From: Nitrospirota bacterium
Lineage (GTDB): Bacteria > Nitrospirota > Thermodesulfovibrionia > Thermodesulfovibrionales > UBA1546
Assembly (NCBI GenBank): GCA_009773185.1
Contig: WPIF01000023.1
Coordinates: 1-44,631 of the forward strand
DNA: 44,631 nucleotides
Direction of reading: 5' to 3'
Both the position numbers and the translations under genes were made by a program. Below the pieces are notes generated by a model, which had not been told where the DNA came from, did no database searches, and saw only the letters and a list, made by a program, of their open reading frames with translations. Below are positions 16,230-24,959 of this stretch, one piece after another. How positions within the stretch are numbered: position 1 is the stretch's first letter; every line of letters begins with the position of its first letter.

Positions 16230-16282
16230 AAAGAAAGTGGGGTTTACCAACGGTTTGATAAGATGTTAGAATTCTGCATCCT

Positions 16283-16993
16283 ATGTCTTACCAAAGCATA
16301 AAAAACTGGCCTGAAGAAGAAAGACCGAGGGAGAGGCTCCTGAAGATGGGAGCAGAAAGCCTCTCAAATGCGCATCTTCTTGCCATAATCCTGCGGACAG
16401 GCGGCGGGGGCAAAAGCGCAATTGACCTTGCAATCGAGATGCTTGATAAATCCAGGAGCCTGAAAGAAATAGAAAGCGCATCAATAAAAGAATTTGCAGA
16501 GCTGAAAATCAAAGGGCTTGGCCCTGCAAAGGTTGCGCAGATAAAGGCAGCGTTTGAATTAGGCAGAAGGCTTTTCAGGGAGACTGATGAAAAAGGGCCT
16601 GCATTTTCCTCAAGCCACGATGTGTATTCCTACTACCACCCGCTGGTAAAAGACCTGAAAAAAGAGGTATTGTTCTGTGCCATGCTTGATGCAAAAAACA
16701 GGATTTTCAGAGACTGCAGGATTTCTGAAGGAACGCTTACAAACTCTCTCATGCACCCGCGCGAAGCGTTCAGAAATGCTATTAAAGAATCGGCCGCGTC
16801 TGTGATATTTGTTCATAACCATCCGAGCGGAGACCCGACGCCGAGCCGTGAAGACATCTCTGTAACTGAAAGGCTTGTGCACACAGGAGAGGTAGTGGGC
16901 ATAAAGGTTCTGGACCATGTAATAATAGGAGCGGGCAAACATATAAGCCTTATGGACAGCGGATATATAAAAAATACCAAAGGGGGTTTTTAG
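16283..16993 (+). CDS. radC: RadC-family JAB-domain protein
   Basis: 236 residues, usual length. The N-terminus has a UPF0758 helix-hairpin-helix region (WPEEERPRERLLKMGAESLSNAHLLAIILRTG, then KIKGLGPAKVAQIKAAFELGRR), and the C-terminal half is an MPN/JAB metallo-domain with the motif HNHPSGDPTPSREDISVT. The historical DNA-repair role of RadC in E. coli is doubtful; biochemical function is unsettled. It lies 53 bases after nrnA, and purH begins directly after its stop (zero spacing). Confidence 0.92.
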   Translation: MSYQSIKNWPEEERPRERLLKMGAESLSNAHLLAIILRTGGGGKSAIDLAIEMLDKSRSLKEIESASIKEFAELKIKGLGPAKVAQIKAAFELGRRLFRETDEKGPAFSSSHDVYSYYHPLVKDLKKEVLFCAMLDAKNRIFRDCRISEGTLTNSLMHPREAFRNAIKESAASVIFVHNHPSGDPTPSREDISVTERLVHTGEVVGIKVLDHVIIGAGKHISLMDSGYIKNTKGGF

Positions 16994-17593
16994 ATGCCAA
17001 AAATCAAGAGGGCGATTATAAGCGTATCCAACAAAAAAGGGGTTATTGACTTTGCAAAGGCGCTTCATTCACTTGGGGTAGAGATACTTTCAACAGGAGG
17101 CACTGCAAAGGCCATGCGTGATGCAGGCGTAAAGGTGAAAGACGTGTCGGATTACACGGGATTTCCTGAGATGCTTGACGGAAGACTTAAGACGCTTCAT
17201 CCGAAAGTTCATGGAGGCCTCCTCGCAAGAAGGGACAACCCAAAAGATATGGAAGATATAAAAGAGTACGGGATAGAACTGATTGATATGATAGTAGTAA
17301 ATCTTTATCCATTTGAGGAAACAGTAGCAAAACCCAATGGCACATTGGCCGAGGCCATAGAAAACATAGATATCGGAGGCCCTACAATGCTCCGCTCGGC
17401 ATCAAAGAATTTCAAGGACGTTGCTGTGGTTACCGACAATAATGATTTTGACAATATCATAAAAGAGATGAAGGCCGGCAAAGGCGACCTGAGTTATAAA
17501 ACACGCCTTGAACTTGCACGCAAGGTCTTCAGGCTCACGTCAAAATATGACAATGCAATTGCAGATTATCTTACAAAAGTTTCAGCACAATGA
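16994..17593 (+). CDS. purH: Stand-alone IMP cyclohydrolase (N-terminal PurH domain)
   Basis: 199 residues corresponding to the MGS-like N-terminal domain of PurH only. Signatures: [55 protein letters not shown] and [15 protein letters not shown]. It closes the purine ring (FAICAR to IMP). The AICAR formyltransferase domain, about 300 residues in bifunctional PurH, is absent: a true stop follows, and purD begins 25 bases later. The formyltransferase must be supplied by a separate gene (PurH C-terminal-only or PurP type) elsewhere. It forms an operon with purD and purE. Confidence 0.92.
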   Translation: MPKIKRAIISVSNKKGVIDFAKALHSLGVEILSTGGTAKAMRDAGVKVKDVSDYTGFPEMLDGRLKTLHPKVHGGLLARRDNPKDMEDIKEYGIELIDMIVVNLYPFEETVAKPNGTLAEAIENIDIGGPTMLRSASKNFKDVAVVTDNNDFDNIIKEMKAGKGDLSYKTRLELARKVFRLTSKYDNAIADYLTKVSAQ

Positions 17594-17618
17594 TTTCTGA
17601 AGGAGGCAAATAACAAAT

Positions 17619-18893
17619 ATGAAGGTCCTGGTTATCGGCGGTGGCGGAAGAGAGCATACCATTGTCTGGAAACTATCACAGAGCTCTAAGGTAGACAAAA
17701 TATACTGCTGTCCCGGCAATGCAGGCATTTCTGAAATAGCTGAATGCATAAATATTGATGATAATAATTTTGAGGCAGTGGCTGATTTTGTCAAATATGA
17801 AGGCATAGACCTCACAATAGTAGGGCCTGAGGCGCCATTGTCAAAGGGCATAGTAGATGTATTTGAAAAGAACGGCAGAAAAATCCTTGGCCCTAACAGT
17901 AAGGCTGCGCAGCTTGAAGGGAGTAAGGTTTTTTCAAAAGACCTCATGAGACGCTATGGCATACCAACAGCAGAATATAAGGTCTTCACTTCCTATCTGC
18001 ACGCAGAGGATTACGTGAGGATGAAGGGTGCGCCAATAGTTATTAAGGCAGACGGCCTTGCAGCCGGCAAAGGTGTTATTATGGCAAAGACTGTTGATGA
18101 GGCAATTGCCGGATTGAAGCTTATAATGAAAGACAGGGCCTTTGGCGAGGCCGGGAACAGGGTAGTAGTTGAGGAATGCCTGGATGGCGAAGAAGCATCT
18201 TTCATGGCCTTTACAGACGGCAAGACGATACTCCCCATGGTGAGCTCTCAGGACCACAAGAGGGTCTTTGACGGGGACCAGGGGCCTAACACAGGCGGGA
18301 TGGGTGCATACAGCCCTGCACCTGTTATAACACCTGAGATTGAATCAGTAATAATGGAAAAAATTATGCGCCCCACTGTTAATGGATTGCAATCAGAAGG
18401 CATAAAATATAAGGGGGTTCTTTATGCCGGCCTTATGATCAGGGACAACAAGCCATATACGCTTGAGTTTAACTGCAGGCTTGGAGACCCGGAGACCCAG
18501 CCTGTCCTTTCAAGGCTTAAGACAGACCTTACAGATATTGCCCTGGCCATAGCAGATGAAAGATTATCCGCTATCAATCTGGAATGGAAACCTGAGGTGT
18601 CTGTATGTGTTGTTGCAGCATCAAAAGGTTACCCCGGCGCATACGAAAAAGGAAAGGTAATAAAAGGGCTGGATGATGCCGGGAAACTGGATGACGTCAT
18701 CGTGTTCCATGCAGGGACAGCATTCAATAAAAATAAAATTGTGACAGCAGGGGGAAGAGTGCTTGGTGTAACAGCCCTTGGCAAAGATATAAAAGACGCA
18801 AAAGAAAAGGCATATAAAGCAATTGAAAAGATCCATTTTAGCGGGATGCATTACAGAAAAGATATTGCTGACAGGGCGATAAAGAGGCAGTGA
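17619..18893 (+). CDS. purD: Phosphoribosylamine-glycine ligase
   Basis: 424 residues, normal length, ATP-grasp enzyme that joins glycine to phosphoribosylamine (GARS step). Visible signatures: MKVLVIGGGGREHTIVWKL at the start, APIVIKADGLAAGKGV, DHKRVFDGDQGPNTGGMGAYSPAP, and LEFNCRLGDPETQPVL. GGAGG lies about twelve bases upstream of the ATG. It is in the purH-purD-purE run. Confidence 0.96.
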   Translation: MKVLVIGGGGREHTIVWKLSQSSKVDKIYCCPGNAGISEIAECINIDDNNFEAVADFVKYEGIDLTIVGPEAPLSKGIVDVFEKNGRKILGPNSKAAQLEGSKVFSKDLMRRYGIPTAEYKVFTSYLHAEDYVRMKGAPIVIKADGLAAGKGVIMAKTVDEAIAGLKLIMKDRAFGEAGNRVVVEECLDGEEASFMAFTDGKTILPMVSSQDHKRVFDGDQGPNTGGMGAYSPAPVITPEIESVIMEKIMRPTVNGLQSEGIKYKGVLYAGLMIRDNKPYTLEFNCRLGDPETQPVLSRLKTDLTDIALAIADERLSAINLEWKPEVSVCVVAASKGYPGAYEKGKVIKGLDDAGKLDDVIVFHAGTAFNKNKIVTAGGRVLGVTALGKDIKDAKEKAYKAIEKIHFSGMHYRKDIADRAIKRQ

Positions 18894-18922
18894 ACAGTTT
18901 TTAGTAAAGAATGGAGGGATTT

Positions 18923-19417
18923 ATGAAACCAAAAGTTTTAATAGTTATGGGAAGTGATTCTGATTTGGCGATCATGGAAGAGACAGGGAAAATATTAAAT
19001 GAATTTGGAATTTTATATGAAATGACTATTGCCTCTGCGCATCGCTCGCCTGAGAGAACAGCAAAACTTGCCCTTGAAGCTGAAAAACAAGGCGTAGATG
19101 TGATTATTGCAGGCGCCGGAGCCGCAGCACACCTGGCCGGGGTTATTGCAGCCCATACAATACTGCCGGTAATAGGCGTACCGATAAATTCATCTCCTCT
19201 TCAGGGATTGGATGCTTTGTTCTCTACTGTTCAGATGCCCCCCGGAGTTCCTGTTGCTGCAATGGCAGTTGGAAAGGCAGGTGCAAAAAATGCAGCTATT
19301 CTTGCAGCAGAGATTATTGGAAGGAAGGATGCAGGGATTGTAAAAAGGCTGAAGGAATATAAAACGAAAATGGTATCTGAAGTAGAGAAAAAGGCAAAGG
19401 CTCTCAGGAAAAAGTGA
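18923..19417 (+). CDS. purE: N5-carboxyaminoimidazole ribonucleotide mutase (class I PurE)
   Basis: About 164 residues. The signatures VMGSDSDLAIMEE, SAHRSPERT, AGAGAAAHLAGVIAAHT and PVIGVPI are class I PurE, which isomerises N5-CAIR to CAIR and normally needs PurK. The ATG at 18923 is preceded by GGAGGG at a proper distance; a further upstream ATG at 18911 overlaps that ribosome-binding site and is rejected. The stop overlaps the GTG start of the DUF89 gene (GTGA). No purK is in the window. Confidence 0.95.
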   Translation: MKPKVLIVMGSDSDLAIMEETGKILNEFGILYEMTIASAHRSPERTAKLALEAEKQGVDVIIAGAGAAAHLAGVIAAHTILPVIGVPINSSPLQGLDALFSTVQMPPGVPVAAMAVGKAGAKNAAILAAEIIGRKDAGIVKRLKEYKTKMVSEVEKKAKALRKK

Positions 19418-20259
19418 AGGTACATTTAGACTGCTATCCATGTTTTCTTAACCAGACGATTATCGCAGTCAGGCTCGGAACAAAAGATGAAGCAAAAAGG
19501 CAGTATATTCTCGAGCGTATAGCCGGCGCTATCGGAAGGGTTGATACGTCAAAAACTCCTGCCCATACAACGACCTTTCTTCATAGAGATATTCGTGACC
19601 TTCTCGGAGAAGACCCCTTCAAAGGTATAAAGTCTGAATACAACCAAATTGCCCTTAATCTTTATCCATCTCTTAAAAAGTACGTTGAGGCAAGCGCTGA
19701 CCCTTTATGGACAGCTTCAAGGCTTGCGATTGCCGGGAATGTCATTGACTTCGGCATATTCACATCTGTTGACATAGAAGGCACAGTCAGAAGGGCGCTT
19801 GCAGGGCCTATCACTGTGGATGATTATCCTGCGTTTAAGGATGAGATTAACCGGCATGATGAGATCCTCTATCTGCTTGATAATGCAGGAGAGATAGTCT
19901 TTGACAGGATCCTTATCGAAACCATGCTTTCGTTAGGGAAAAAAGTAAAAGCAGTTGTAAAAGGCTCTGCTGTTATTAATGATTCGACAATCCATGATGC
20001 CCGGGAAACGCATCTTACAGAAATATGCACGGTCATAGAAAATGGTTCTGATGCTGTTGGAACAATCCTTGAGTGGGCATCGCAGGATTTTAAGGATACC
20101 TTTAACAGGGCTTCTTTTATTATCAGCAAAGGACAGGGAAACTTTGAAACATTAGTTGGCCTGCAAAAGAAAATATTTTTCCTCTTTCAGTCCAAATGCG
20201 ATGTTGTTTCAAAAGAATTGGGACTTTCTAAAGGTTCTATGCTTTTAAAGAAATCCTGA
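19414..20259 (+). CDS. DUF89 (ARMT1-like) metal-dependent damage-control phosphatase family protein
   Basis: 281 residues. It opens with the family CxxC motif VHLDCYPCFLNQ, then LLDNAGEIVFDRILIE (aspartate/asparagine metal site), VKGSAVINDSTIHDA and SKGQGNFETL. DUF89 proteins bind a divalent metal and hydrolyse phosphate from damaged or excess sugar phosphates and related metabolites. Coupling by GTGA overlap to purE suggests a house-cleaning role around phosphorylated purine or ribose intermediates; this link is inferred. Full length, no disruption. Confidence 0.85.
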   Translation: MKVHLDCYPCFLNQTIIAVRLGTKDEAKRQYILERIAGAIGRVDTSKTPAHTTTFLHRDIRDLLGEDPFKGIKSEYNQIALNLYPSLKKYVEASADPLWTASRLAIAGNVIDFGIFTSVDIEGTVRRALAGPITVDDYPAFKDEINRHDEILYLLDNAGEIVFDRILIETMLSLGKKVKAVVKGSAVINDSTIHDARETHLTEICTVIENGSDAVGTILEWASQDFKDTFNRASFIISKGQGNFETLVGLQKKIFFLFQSKCDVVSKELGLSKGSMLLKKS

Positions 20260-20297
20260 CCTGCCTGATGGCTGGGAAAATCAGATAAGACTTATCT

Positions 20298-20624
20298 CTA
20301 TCTTCTTCCGCCTCCGCCCGGCCTTCTCTCCCTGAATCCGCCTCTTTCTCTCGAAGGGCCTCCATGCTCTCTCTGGGTTTGCGGTTTTGCTTCGTTTACA
20401 ACAATACTTCTTTCAAGGAAATTGCTGCCATTCAGCATCTCTACAGCCTTCTGAGCTTCTGAATCAGTGTTCATCTCAACAAAACCAAAACCTCTTGGCC
20501 TGCCTGTAGCAGCATCCTTTATCAGTTTTGTAGATACAACTTCTCCTGCCTTTGCGAAAAGTTCTTTCAGGTCATCTTCTGATGCCTGAAAAGAGATATT
20601 CCCTACATAAAGTCTTTTACCCAT
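20298..20624 (-). CDS. Single-RRM RNA-binding protein with Gly/Arg-rich tail
   Basis: 108 residues. One RNA-recognition motif with RNP2 RLYVGNISF at the start and RNP1 RGFGFVEM in the middle, then a tail rich in RERGG and RRPGGGGRR. Proteins of this type in bacteria (Rbp family) are frequently cold-induced RNA chaperones. Start preceded by AGGAGGAAGA. It is monocistronic, convergent with DUF89, and its upstream region (20625-20743) has a small hairpin CCCAG/CTGGG near 20648-20664 but no certain promoter. Confidence 0.92.
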   Translation of the reverse strand: MGKRLYVGNISFQASEDDLKELFAKAGEVVSTKLIKDAATGRPRGFGFVEMNTDSEAQKAVEMLNGSNFLERSIVVNEAKPQTQREHGGPSRERGGFRERRPGGGGRR

Positions 20625-20743
20625 TCTTCCTCCTAAAAATAAAATCCCAGAACCAAGGCCCTGGGGGAATGCTTACATATCACTTAACGTAATGTCATAT
20701 AATTTATTATGGTTAGACTAAATATGCCAGTAATCATAATCTT

Positions 20744-20796
20744 TGTCAAGGGGAATTTATTTTCCTCTTGACAGCCAGGTAAAATATTGATATATT
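20744..20796 (+). promoter_or_regulatory. Cytochrome c7 promoter with 12-bp inverted repeat over the -35 box
   Basis: TTGACA (20768-20773), 17-base spacer, TATATT (20791-20796), about 160 bases upstream of the cytochrome start. An inverted repeat, TGTCAAGGGGAA (20744-20755) and TTCCTCTTGACA (20762-20773), six-base loop, one mismatch, ends exactly with the -35 box: a candidate operator. The wider gene-free stretch 20625-20954 otherwise holds the RRM leader and a roughly 150-base cytochrome leader with no recognised riboswitch. Confidence 0.6.
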
Positions 20797-20954
20797 GAGC
20801 TAATTCCATATCCCTAAATAGGAACAAGTTCTTTAAATCAGGATAAGGCTTTATTTTATTGCTGTAAATTCCAATGTAATTTACTGGCATAGAATTTGAT
20901 TAGTATCCTTTAGAATTTGTTTGGAAAACTTCTTTATGAAAGGGGGTGAAAATA

Positions 20955-21266
20955 ATGAGAGTTCTTACAATTATGTTAACACTTCTGATAGCAGTAGCAT
21001 TTGTTGGCAACGCAATGGCAGTTGGGACAGGAAAGACTGTTGAATTTGCAGGCGCAACTCAAGGCAAGGTTGTATTTGACGGCAAAACACATGCAGAGAA
21101 GGGCGCTAAATGCAATGATTGCCATCCAAAGACATTTGCAATGAAAAAGGGTTCAGCAAAGATAGCAGCTCCTCACAAAGCAGGAGAGTTCTGCGGAACA
21201 TGCCATGACGGCAAAAAGGCATTTGATCAGGCTGGAGACAATTGCGGAAAGTGCCACAAGAAATAA
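20955..21266 (+). CDS. Periplasmic triheme cytochrome c7-type protein
   Basis: About 103 residues. A signal peptide (MRVLTIMLTLLIAVAFVGNAMA) is followed by a short mature protein with three CxxCH haem sites, CNDCH, CGTCH and CGKCH, plus additional histidines (KTHAEKG, PHKAGEF) that could be axial ligands. This is the layout of class III cytochrome c7-like c(7) triheme proteins, which shuttle electrons in the periplasm of metal- or sulfur-respiring bacteria. AGGGGG lies about eight bases before the ATG at 20955. Monocistronic, with its own regulated-looking promoter and a strong terminator. Confidence 0.9.
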   Translation: MRVLTIMLTLLIAVAFVGNAMAVGTGKTVEFAGATQGKVVFDGKTHAEKGAKCNDCHPKTFAMKKGSAKIAAPHKAGEFCGTCHDGKKAFDQAGDNCGKCHKK

Positions 21267-21280
21267 TTTAGAACACAAAT

Positions 21281-21316
21281 AAAAAAAGCTCCGATATTAT
21301 CGGGGCTTTTTTTATT
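21281..21316. terminator. Bidirectional intrinsic terminator
   Basis: A-tract, then GCTCCGATA and the matching TATCGGGGC arms with a T-run on the right and an A-run on the left. It ends the cytochrome c7 transcript and can serve the convergent ilvE transcript. Confidence 0.85.
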
Positions 21317-21340
21317 CTTTACCCGGAAGCTTTTAGTTCT

Positions 21341-22255
21341 TTAAACTCTTGTAAGCCATGATTTATATTTTTTATTCCTGCCTTTTGCTATATCAAAAAA
21401 GACAGACTGCAACTTCCGTGTAATTTCACCTGGCTTGCCGGCGCCGATTGTTCTTCCATCAACTTCTCTTATCGGAGTAACCTCTGCTGCTGTCCCTGTG
21501 AAAAATGCTTCGTCGGCTATATAAAGCTCATCTCGCGTAAACCGTTCCTCTATTACCTCGATACCATTATTGCGTGCAATCTCCATTATACTGTCTCTGG
21601 TAATACCCTCAAGTATCGAGGTCAAGGGCGTGGTCTTGAGCCTGCTGTTTCTGACTATAAACACATTTTCACCGCTTCCCTCTGATACATATCCCTCTGT
21701 GTCAAGCAACAGTGCTTCATCATAGCCACACGAGATGGCCTCTCTTTTTGCAAGCTGGGAATTGATATAGTAACCGCACACCTTGCCCCTGCTCATCTGG
21801 GAGTTTACGTGGTTTCTTATAAATGAGGATACCTTTACCCTTATGCCTTTTTTCAGGCCTTCTTCCCCGAGATATGCACCCCATGGCCATGCGCTGATAG
21901 CAATATTTACAGGATTTTCTTTGGGATATAATCCCATAGCTCCATACCCGATATAAACAATAGGCCTTATGTAACATTCCTTAATTTTGTTTATTTTCAC
22001 AGTCTGAACAATTGCATTCTCAATTTCTTTTTGCGAATAAGGAATCTTAAGCATAAATATATGTGCTGACTTGAACAATCTCTCAACGTGTTCTTTGAGC
22101 CTGAATATAGCAGGGCCGTTTCCGGTCTCATAGCACCTTATGCCTTCAAAAACCCCAAGGCCGTAATGAAGAGTATGCGTCATCACATGCACATTGGCCT
22201 TGTCCCAATCTACAAACTTTCCATCCATCCATATCTTTTCCGTTTTCTTTAGCAT
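21341..22255 (-). CDS. ilvE: Branched-chain amino acid aminotransferase
   Basis: 304 residues, class IV PLP aminotransferase. Signatures: [35 protein letters not shown], then the segment [34 protein letters not shown] and the C-terminal [14 protein letters not shown]. It transfers the amino group between glutamate and valine, leucine or isoleucine keto acids. It is 38 bases downstream of argS in the same direction. A TAGAAT box sits seven bases before its ATG, so a second, leaderless transcript is possible. No Shine-Dalgarno. Confidence 0.94.
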   Translation of the reverse strand: MLKKTEKIWMDGKFVDWDKANVHVMTHTLHYGLGVFEGIRCYETGNGPAIFRLKEHVERLFKSAHIFMLKIPYSQKEIENAIVQTVKINKIKECYIRPIVYIGYGAMGLYPKENPVNIAISAWPWGAYLGEEGLKKGIRVKVSSFIRNHVNSQMSRGKVCGYYINSQLAKREAISCGYDEALLLDTEGYVSEGSGENVFIVRNSRLKTTPLTSILEGITRDSIMEIARNNGIEVIEERFTRDELYIADEAFFTGTAAEVTPIREVDGRTIGAGKPGEITRKLQSVFFDIAKGRNKKYKSWLTRV

Positions 22256-22293
22256 AGAAAATATTCTATAACAAATATTGTGTATAAATCCAG

Positions 22294-23934
22294 TTACATC
22301 CTCTCTGGCGCGCTCAGCCCCAATATCTCAAACCCATCCTTCAGGACAATCCTTATGGCCTCGCATAGTGCAAGCCTTGCCAGAGTAAGATTCATGTCAG
22401 CCGTTACCACTTTGTATTTGTGATAGTAAGGATGAAATATACCTGCAAGTTCCTGGAGATAAAATGTAATCCTGTGCGGCTCATGTGCAATGACAGCGCC
22501 CTCAAATACCATTGGATAGGCAAGAAGTTTTTTTATTATCCTTAGCTCCTCATGGGTATTTAACAAACTCAAATCCGTATTTTTAAGTTTATCAACATCA
22601 ATCCCCTGCTCTTTGGCATGAGCAAATATGCTGTTTATGCGGGCATTTGCATACTGTACATAAAAAACCGGGTTTTCTGCTGACTGGGCCTTTGCAACCT
22701 CAAGGTCAAATTCAAGATGGCTGTCAGGGCGCCTCGTGAGGAATATGAATTTTGTTGTATCTGCGCCGACCTCCTCGACCACTTCTTTCAGGGTTACAAA
22801 CTCTCCTGCTCTTTTTGACATCTGGACAGGCTTGCCGCCCCTGAGAAGCGATACTATCTGAACAAGCAAAACCCTGAGGCTCTCCTTTGGATATCCCAGT
22901 GCCTGGATAACTGCTTGAATTCTCGGGATATATCCATGATGGTCAGCTCCCCATATATCTATGAGCTCATCAAATTTTTTCTCGATTTTTTTTCTGTGGT
23001 ATGCGATGTCAGGAGCAAAATATGTATATTCGCCGTCTTTTTTGATTATGACCCTATCCTTGTCATCGCCAAAACTTGTTGATGTAAACCAGGTGGCGCC
23101 TTCTTTTTCATAGATATATCCGCGCTCCTTCAGATCCTTTATTGCTTGTTGCACTTCATCTTCTTCGTAGAGTCCGCGCTCGCTCTGCCACGAGTCGAAG
23201 TAAACCCCAAAATCCTCAAGGTCTTTTTTAATAAGGGCAAGCATTTTTTTGTATGAACTATCTATGAATGTTTCTGCAACCTCATCGAATTCCATTTTCA
23301 GAAATTGTTCTTCATAGGCAATTTTAAGCTCTTTTGCCAGTTCTTCTACGTAGTCACCCCTATAGCCATCCTCAGGGAAAGGATAATCCATTCCGGACAA
23401 CTGCTTATATTTTGCGAATACAGACATGCCCAGCAGCCTCACCTGTCTGCCTGCATCATTTACATAAAATTCCTTTTCCACTTTATATCCGCCTGCCTTC
23501 AGAAGATTGGATAACGCATTCCCGACAGCAGCGCCTCTGCCATGCCCAAGATGTAACGGGCCTGTTGGATTGGCACTTACAAATTCAACCTGGACTCTCT
23601 TGCCCTTCCCTATATCAGACCTCAAAAATACTAAACCATCTCTCATAAGGGCTTTCATCTCTGAATATAAATATGCCTTTGAAAACGTGAAATTGATAAA
23701 ACCGGGCCCTGCAATTTCTATTTTCTCAAAGGTATCCTTTTCTGAGATGGAATGTATTATTTCCTCTGCAATCTTTCTTGGCGGTTTTTTAAGAGTTTTT
23801 GATAATGACATCGCAACAGGCGTTGCAAGGTCTCCATGAGATTCTTCTTTAGGCAGTTCTATATCTACCCCGGAAAAAGAAATCCCAAGACTTTTAAATG
23901 TCTCCTGTAAGATGCCCTGTAGTCTTTTTTTCAT
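22294..23934 (-). CDS. argS: Arginyl-tRNA synthetase
   Basis: 546 residues, typical length. Class I synthetase: N-terminal Arg-specific domain ([18 protein letters not shown]), the HIGH-type motif in [28 protein letters not shown]-type [13 protein letters not shown], and a DALR anticodon-binding domain at the C-terminus ([16 protein letters not shown]). Charges tRNA-Arg. A promoter with TTGATG, 17-base spacer and TAAACT lies eight bases from the ATG, with no ribosome-binding site, predicting a leaderless transcript. Confidence 0.96.
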   Translation of the reverse strand: MKKRLQGILQETFKSLGISFSGVDIELPKEESHGDLATPVAMSLSKTLKKPPRKIAEEIIHSISEKDTFEKIEIAGPGFINFTFSKAYLYSEMKALMRDGLVFLRSDIGKGKRVQVEFVSANPTGPLHLGHGRGAAVGNALSNLLKAGGYKVEKEFYVNDAGRQVRLLGMSVFAKYKQLSGMDYPFPEDGYRGDYVEELAKELKIAYEEQFLKMEFDEVAETFIDSSYKKMLALIKKDLEDFGVYFDSWQSERGLYEEDEVQQAIKDLKERGYIYEKEGATWFTSTSFGDDKDRVIIKKDGEYTYFAPDIAYHRKKIEKKFDELIDIWGADHHGYIPRIQAVIQALGYPKESLRVLLVQIVSLLRGGKPVQMSKRAGEFVTLKEVVEEVGADTTKFIFLTRRPDSHLEFDLEVAKAQSAENPVFYVQYANARINSIFAHAKEQGIDVDKLKNTDLSLLNTHEELRIIKKLLAYPMVFEGAVIAHEPHRITFYLQELAGIFHPYYHKYKVVTADMNLTLARLALCEAIRIVLKDGFEILGLSAPERM

Positions 23935-23942
23935 GAAGATTA

Positions 23943-23971
23943 AGTTTACCCAGTTGTTAAAAAAACATCAA
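23943..23971 (-). promoter_or_regulatory. argS promoter, leaderless geometry
   Basis: Minus strand: TTGATG (23971-23966), 17-base spacer, TAAACT (23948-23943), then eight bases to the ATG. Almost the same boxes (TTGATT, 17, TAAACT) precede the acetyl-CoA synthetase gene at 39825. Confidence 0.5.
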
Positions 23972-24032
23972 TGGCCAGGCCTGAACTTGGCACTTGTTAA
24001 AGTCATCTGCGTGGGTAAAAGTTTTCTTAAAC

Positions 24033-24061
24033 TTGACAGGGGCTCGTAAATTAGGTTATTT
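24033..24061 (+). promoter_or_regulatory. Probable promoter of the tRNA-Ile/tRNA-Ala/5S cluster
   Basis: TTGACA (24033-24038), 17-base spacer, TTATTT (24056-24061). Transcription would start near 24068, about 53 bases before tRNA-Ile. The -35 is perfect, the -10 weak. No 16S gene intervenes. Confidence 0.55.
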
Positions 24062-24120
24062 TAATCACTCTGGTTTTGCTCTTTTAAAACTATTTCAGGC
24101 CAATACGGTGGTTTTATTTT

Positions 24121-24197
24121 GGGCCTATAGCTCAGATGGTTAGAGCGCGCGCCTGATAAGCGCGAGGTCGTTGGTTCGATTCCACCTAGGCCCACCA
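24121..24197 (+). tRNA. tRNA-Ile (GAT)
   Basis: A full cloverleaf: acceptor GGGCCTA pairs with TAGGCCC, D-arm with GCTCAGATGG, anticodon GAT at 24155-24157, T-loop TTCGATT, and an encoded CCA end. This tRNA normally lies in the 16S-23S spacer; here it is preceded directly by a promoter. Confidence 0.95.
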
Positions 24198-24199
24198 TA

Positions 24200-24272
24200 G
24201 GGGGTGTAGCTCAGCTGGGAGAGCGCCTGGTTTGCAACCAGGAGGTCATCGGTTCGATCCCGTTCACCTCCA
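24200..24272 (+). tRNA. tRNA-Ala (TGC)
   Basis: Acceptor GGGGGTG pairs with CACCTCC, anticodon TGC at 24233-24235, T-loop TTCGATC. The CCA end is not encoded (CTT follows the discriminator base), unlike the tRNA-Ile two bases upstream, so CCA must be added enzymatically. Confidence 0.94.
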
Positions 24273-24334
24273 CTTGATTTTTTAATCCTTTTAGTGTTAG
24301 TCTACTAACACTTCCCAGAAATAGAAATAGAGTT

Positions 24335-24450
<116 letters not shown>

Positions 24451-24458
24451 TTAAGATT

Positions 24459-24489
24459 AAAAAGCCCAACAGTGATGTTGGGCTTTTTA
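24459..24489 (+). terminator. Intrinsic terminator after 5S rRNA
   Basis: GCCCAAC, six-base loop, GTTGGGC, followed by a T-run and preceded by an A-run. It closes the tRNA/5S transcript and could also act on the convergent fur message. Confidence 0.88.
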
Positions 24490-24515
24490 CTTTTTGTGTG
24501 GTTATCGGGATAGCG

Positions 24516-24956
24516 TTACTTGAGTTTAGCATTGCATTTCGAGCAATAGCCTCTTATTTCAAGGGTATGCGAAATGCTTCTGAAATTTTCTTTTTTACAG
24601 AGTTTTTCCTGCAACCTCTCAAGTTTTTCAGAAAAAAGCGATATTATTCTGCCACACTTTGTGCATATCAGATGATCATGATGCCCATGGCCAAAGGTAT
24701 GTTCATAGTGTGCATGCTTATCAATTTTTTCAACCTGTTCAACAAGCCCGCATTCAAGAAGCAGCGGAAGCGTTCTGTAAATAGAAGCCTTTGATACCCT
24801 TATTCCCTTTTTTCTCATCTTTATTAGAAGGTCATCAGGGTCAAAGTGATTGTGGGTAGAGAATACCTCTTTAAGGACAGCTGCTCTTTCCTTTGTAAAT
24901 TTAAGCCCCTTTTTCTCAAGGAACTCTTTGAAAATTTTATCTTCCATCTGTTTCAT
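24516..24956 (-). CDS. fur: Fur-family metalloregulator
   Basis: 146 residues. Winged-helix N-terminus (KGLKFTKERAAVLKEVFSTHNHFDPDDLL, then VSKASIYRTLPLLLECGLV), His-rich metal site HYEHTFGHGHHDHLIC, and two CxxC zinc pairs, CTKC and CSKC. Fur represses iron-uptake genes when Fe(II) is abundant; PerR or Zur cannot be excluded by sequence alone, but its position three bases after feoB supports Fur. ATG at 24956 or 24947, both without a strong ribosome-binding site. It shares the feoB promoter, so the pair is probably autoregulated. Confidence 0.88.
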   Translation of the reverse strand: MKQMEDKIFKEFLEKKGLKFTKERAAVLKEVFSTHNHFDPDDLLIKMRKKGIRVSKASIYRTLPLLLECGLVEQVEKIDKHAHYEHTFGHGHHDHLICTKCGRIISLFSEKLERLQEKLCKKENFRSISHTLEIRGYCSKCNAKLK

Positions 24957-24959
24957 CTT

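Noticed and set aside
20684-20890. Minus-strand open frame of 68 codons in the RRM-cytochrome spacer
   Set aside because: No ribosome-binding site, no recognisable family, and it overlies the cytochrome promoter and inverted repeat on the other strand.
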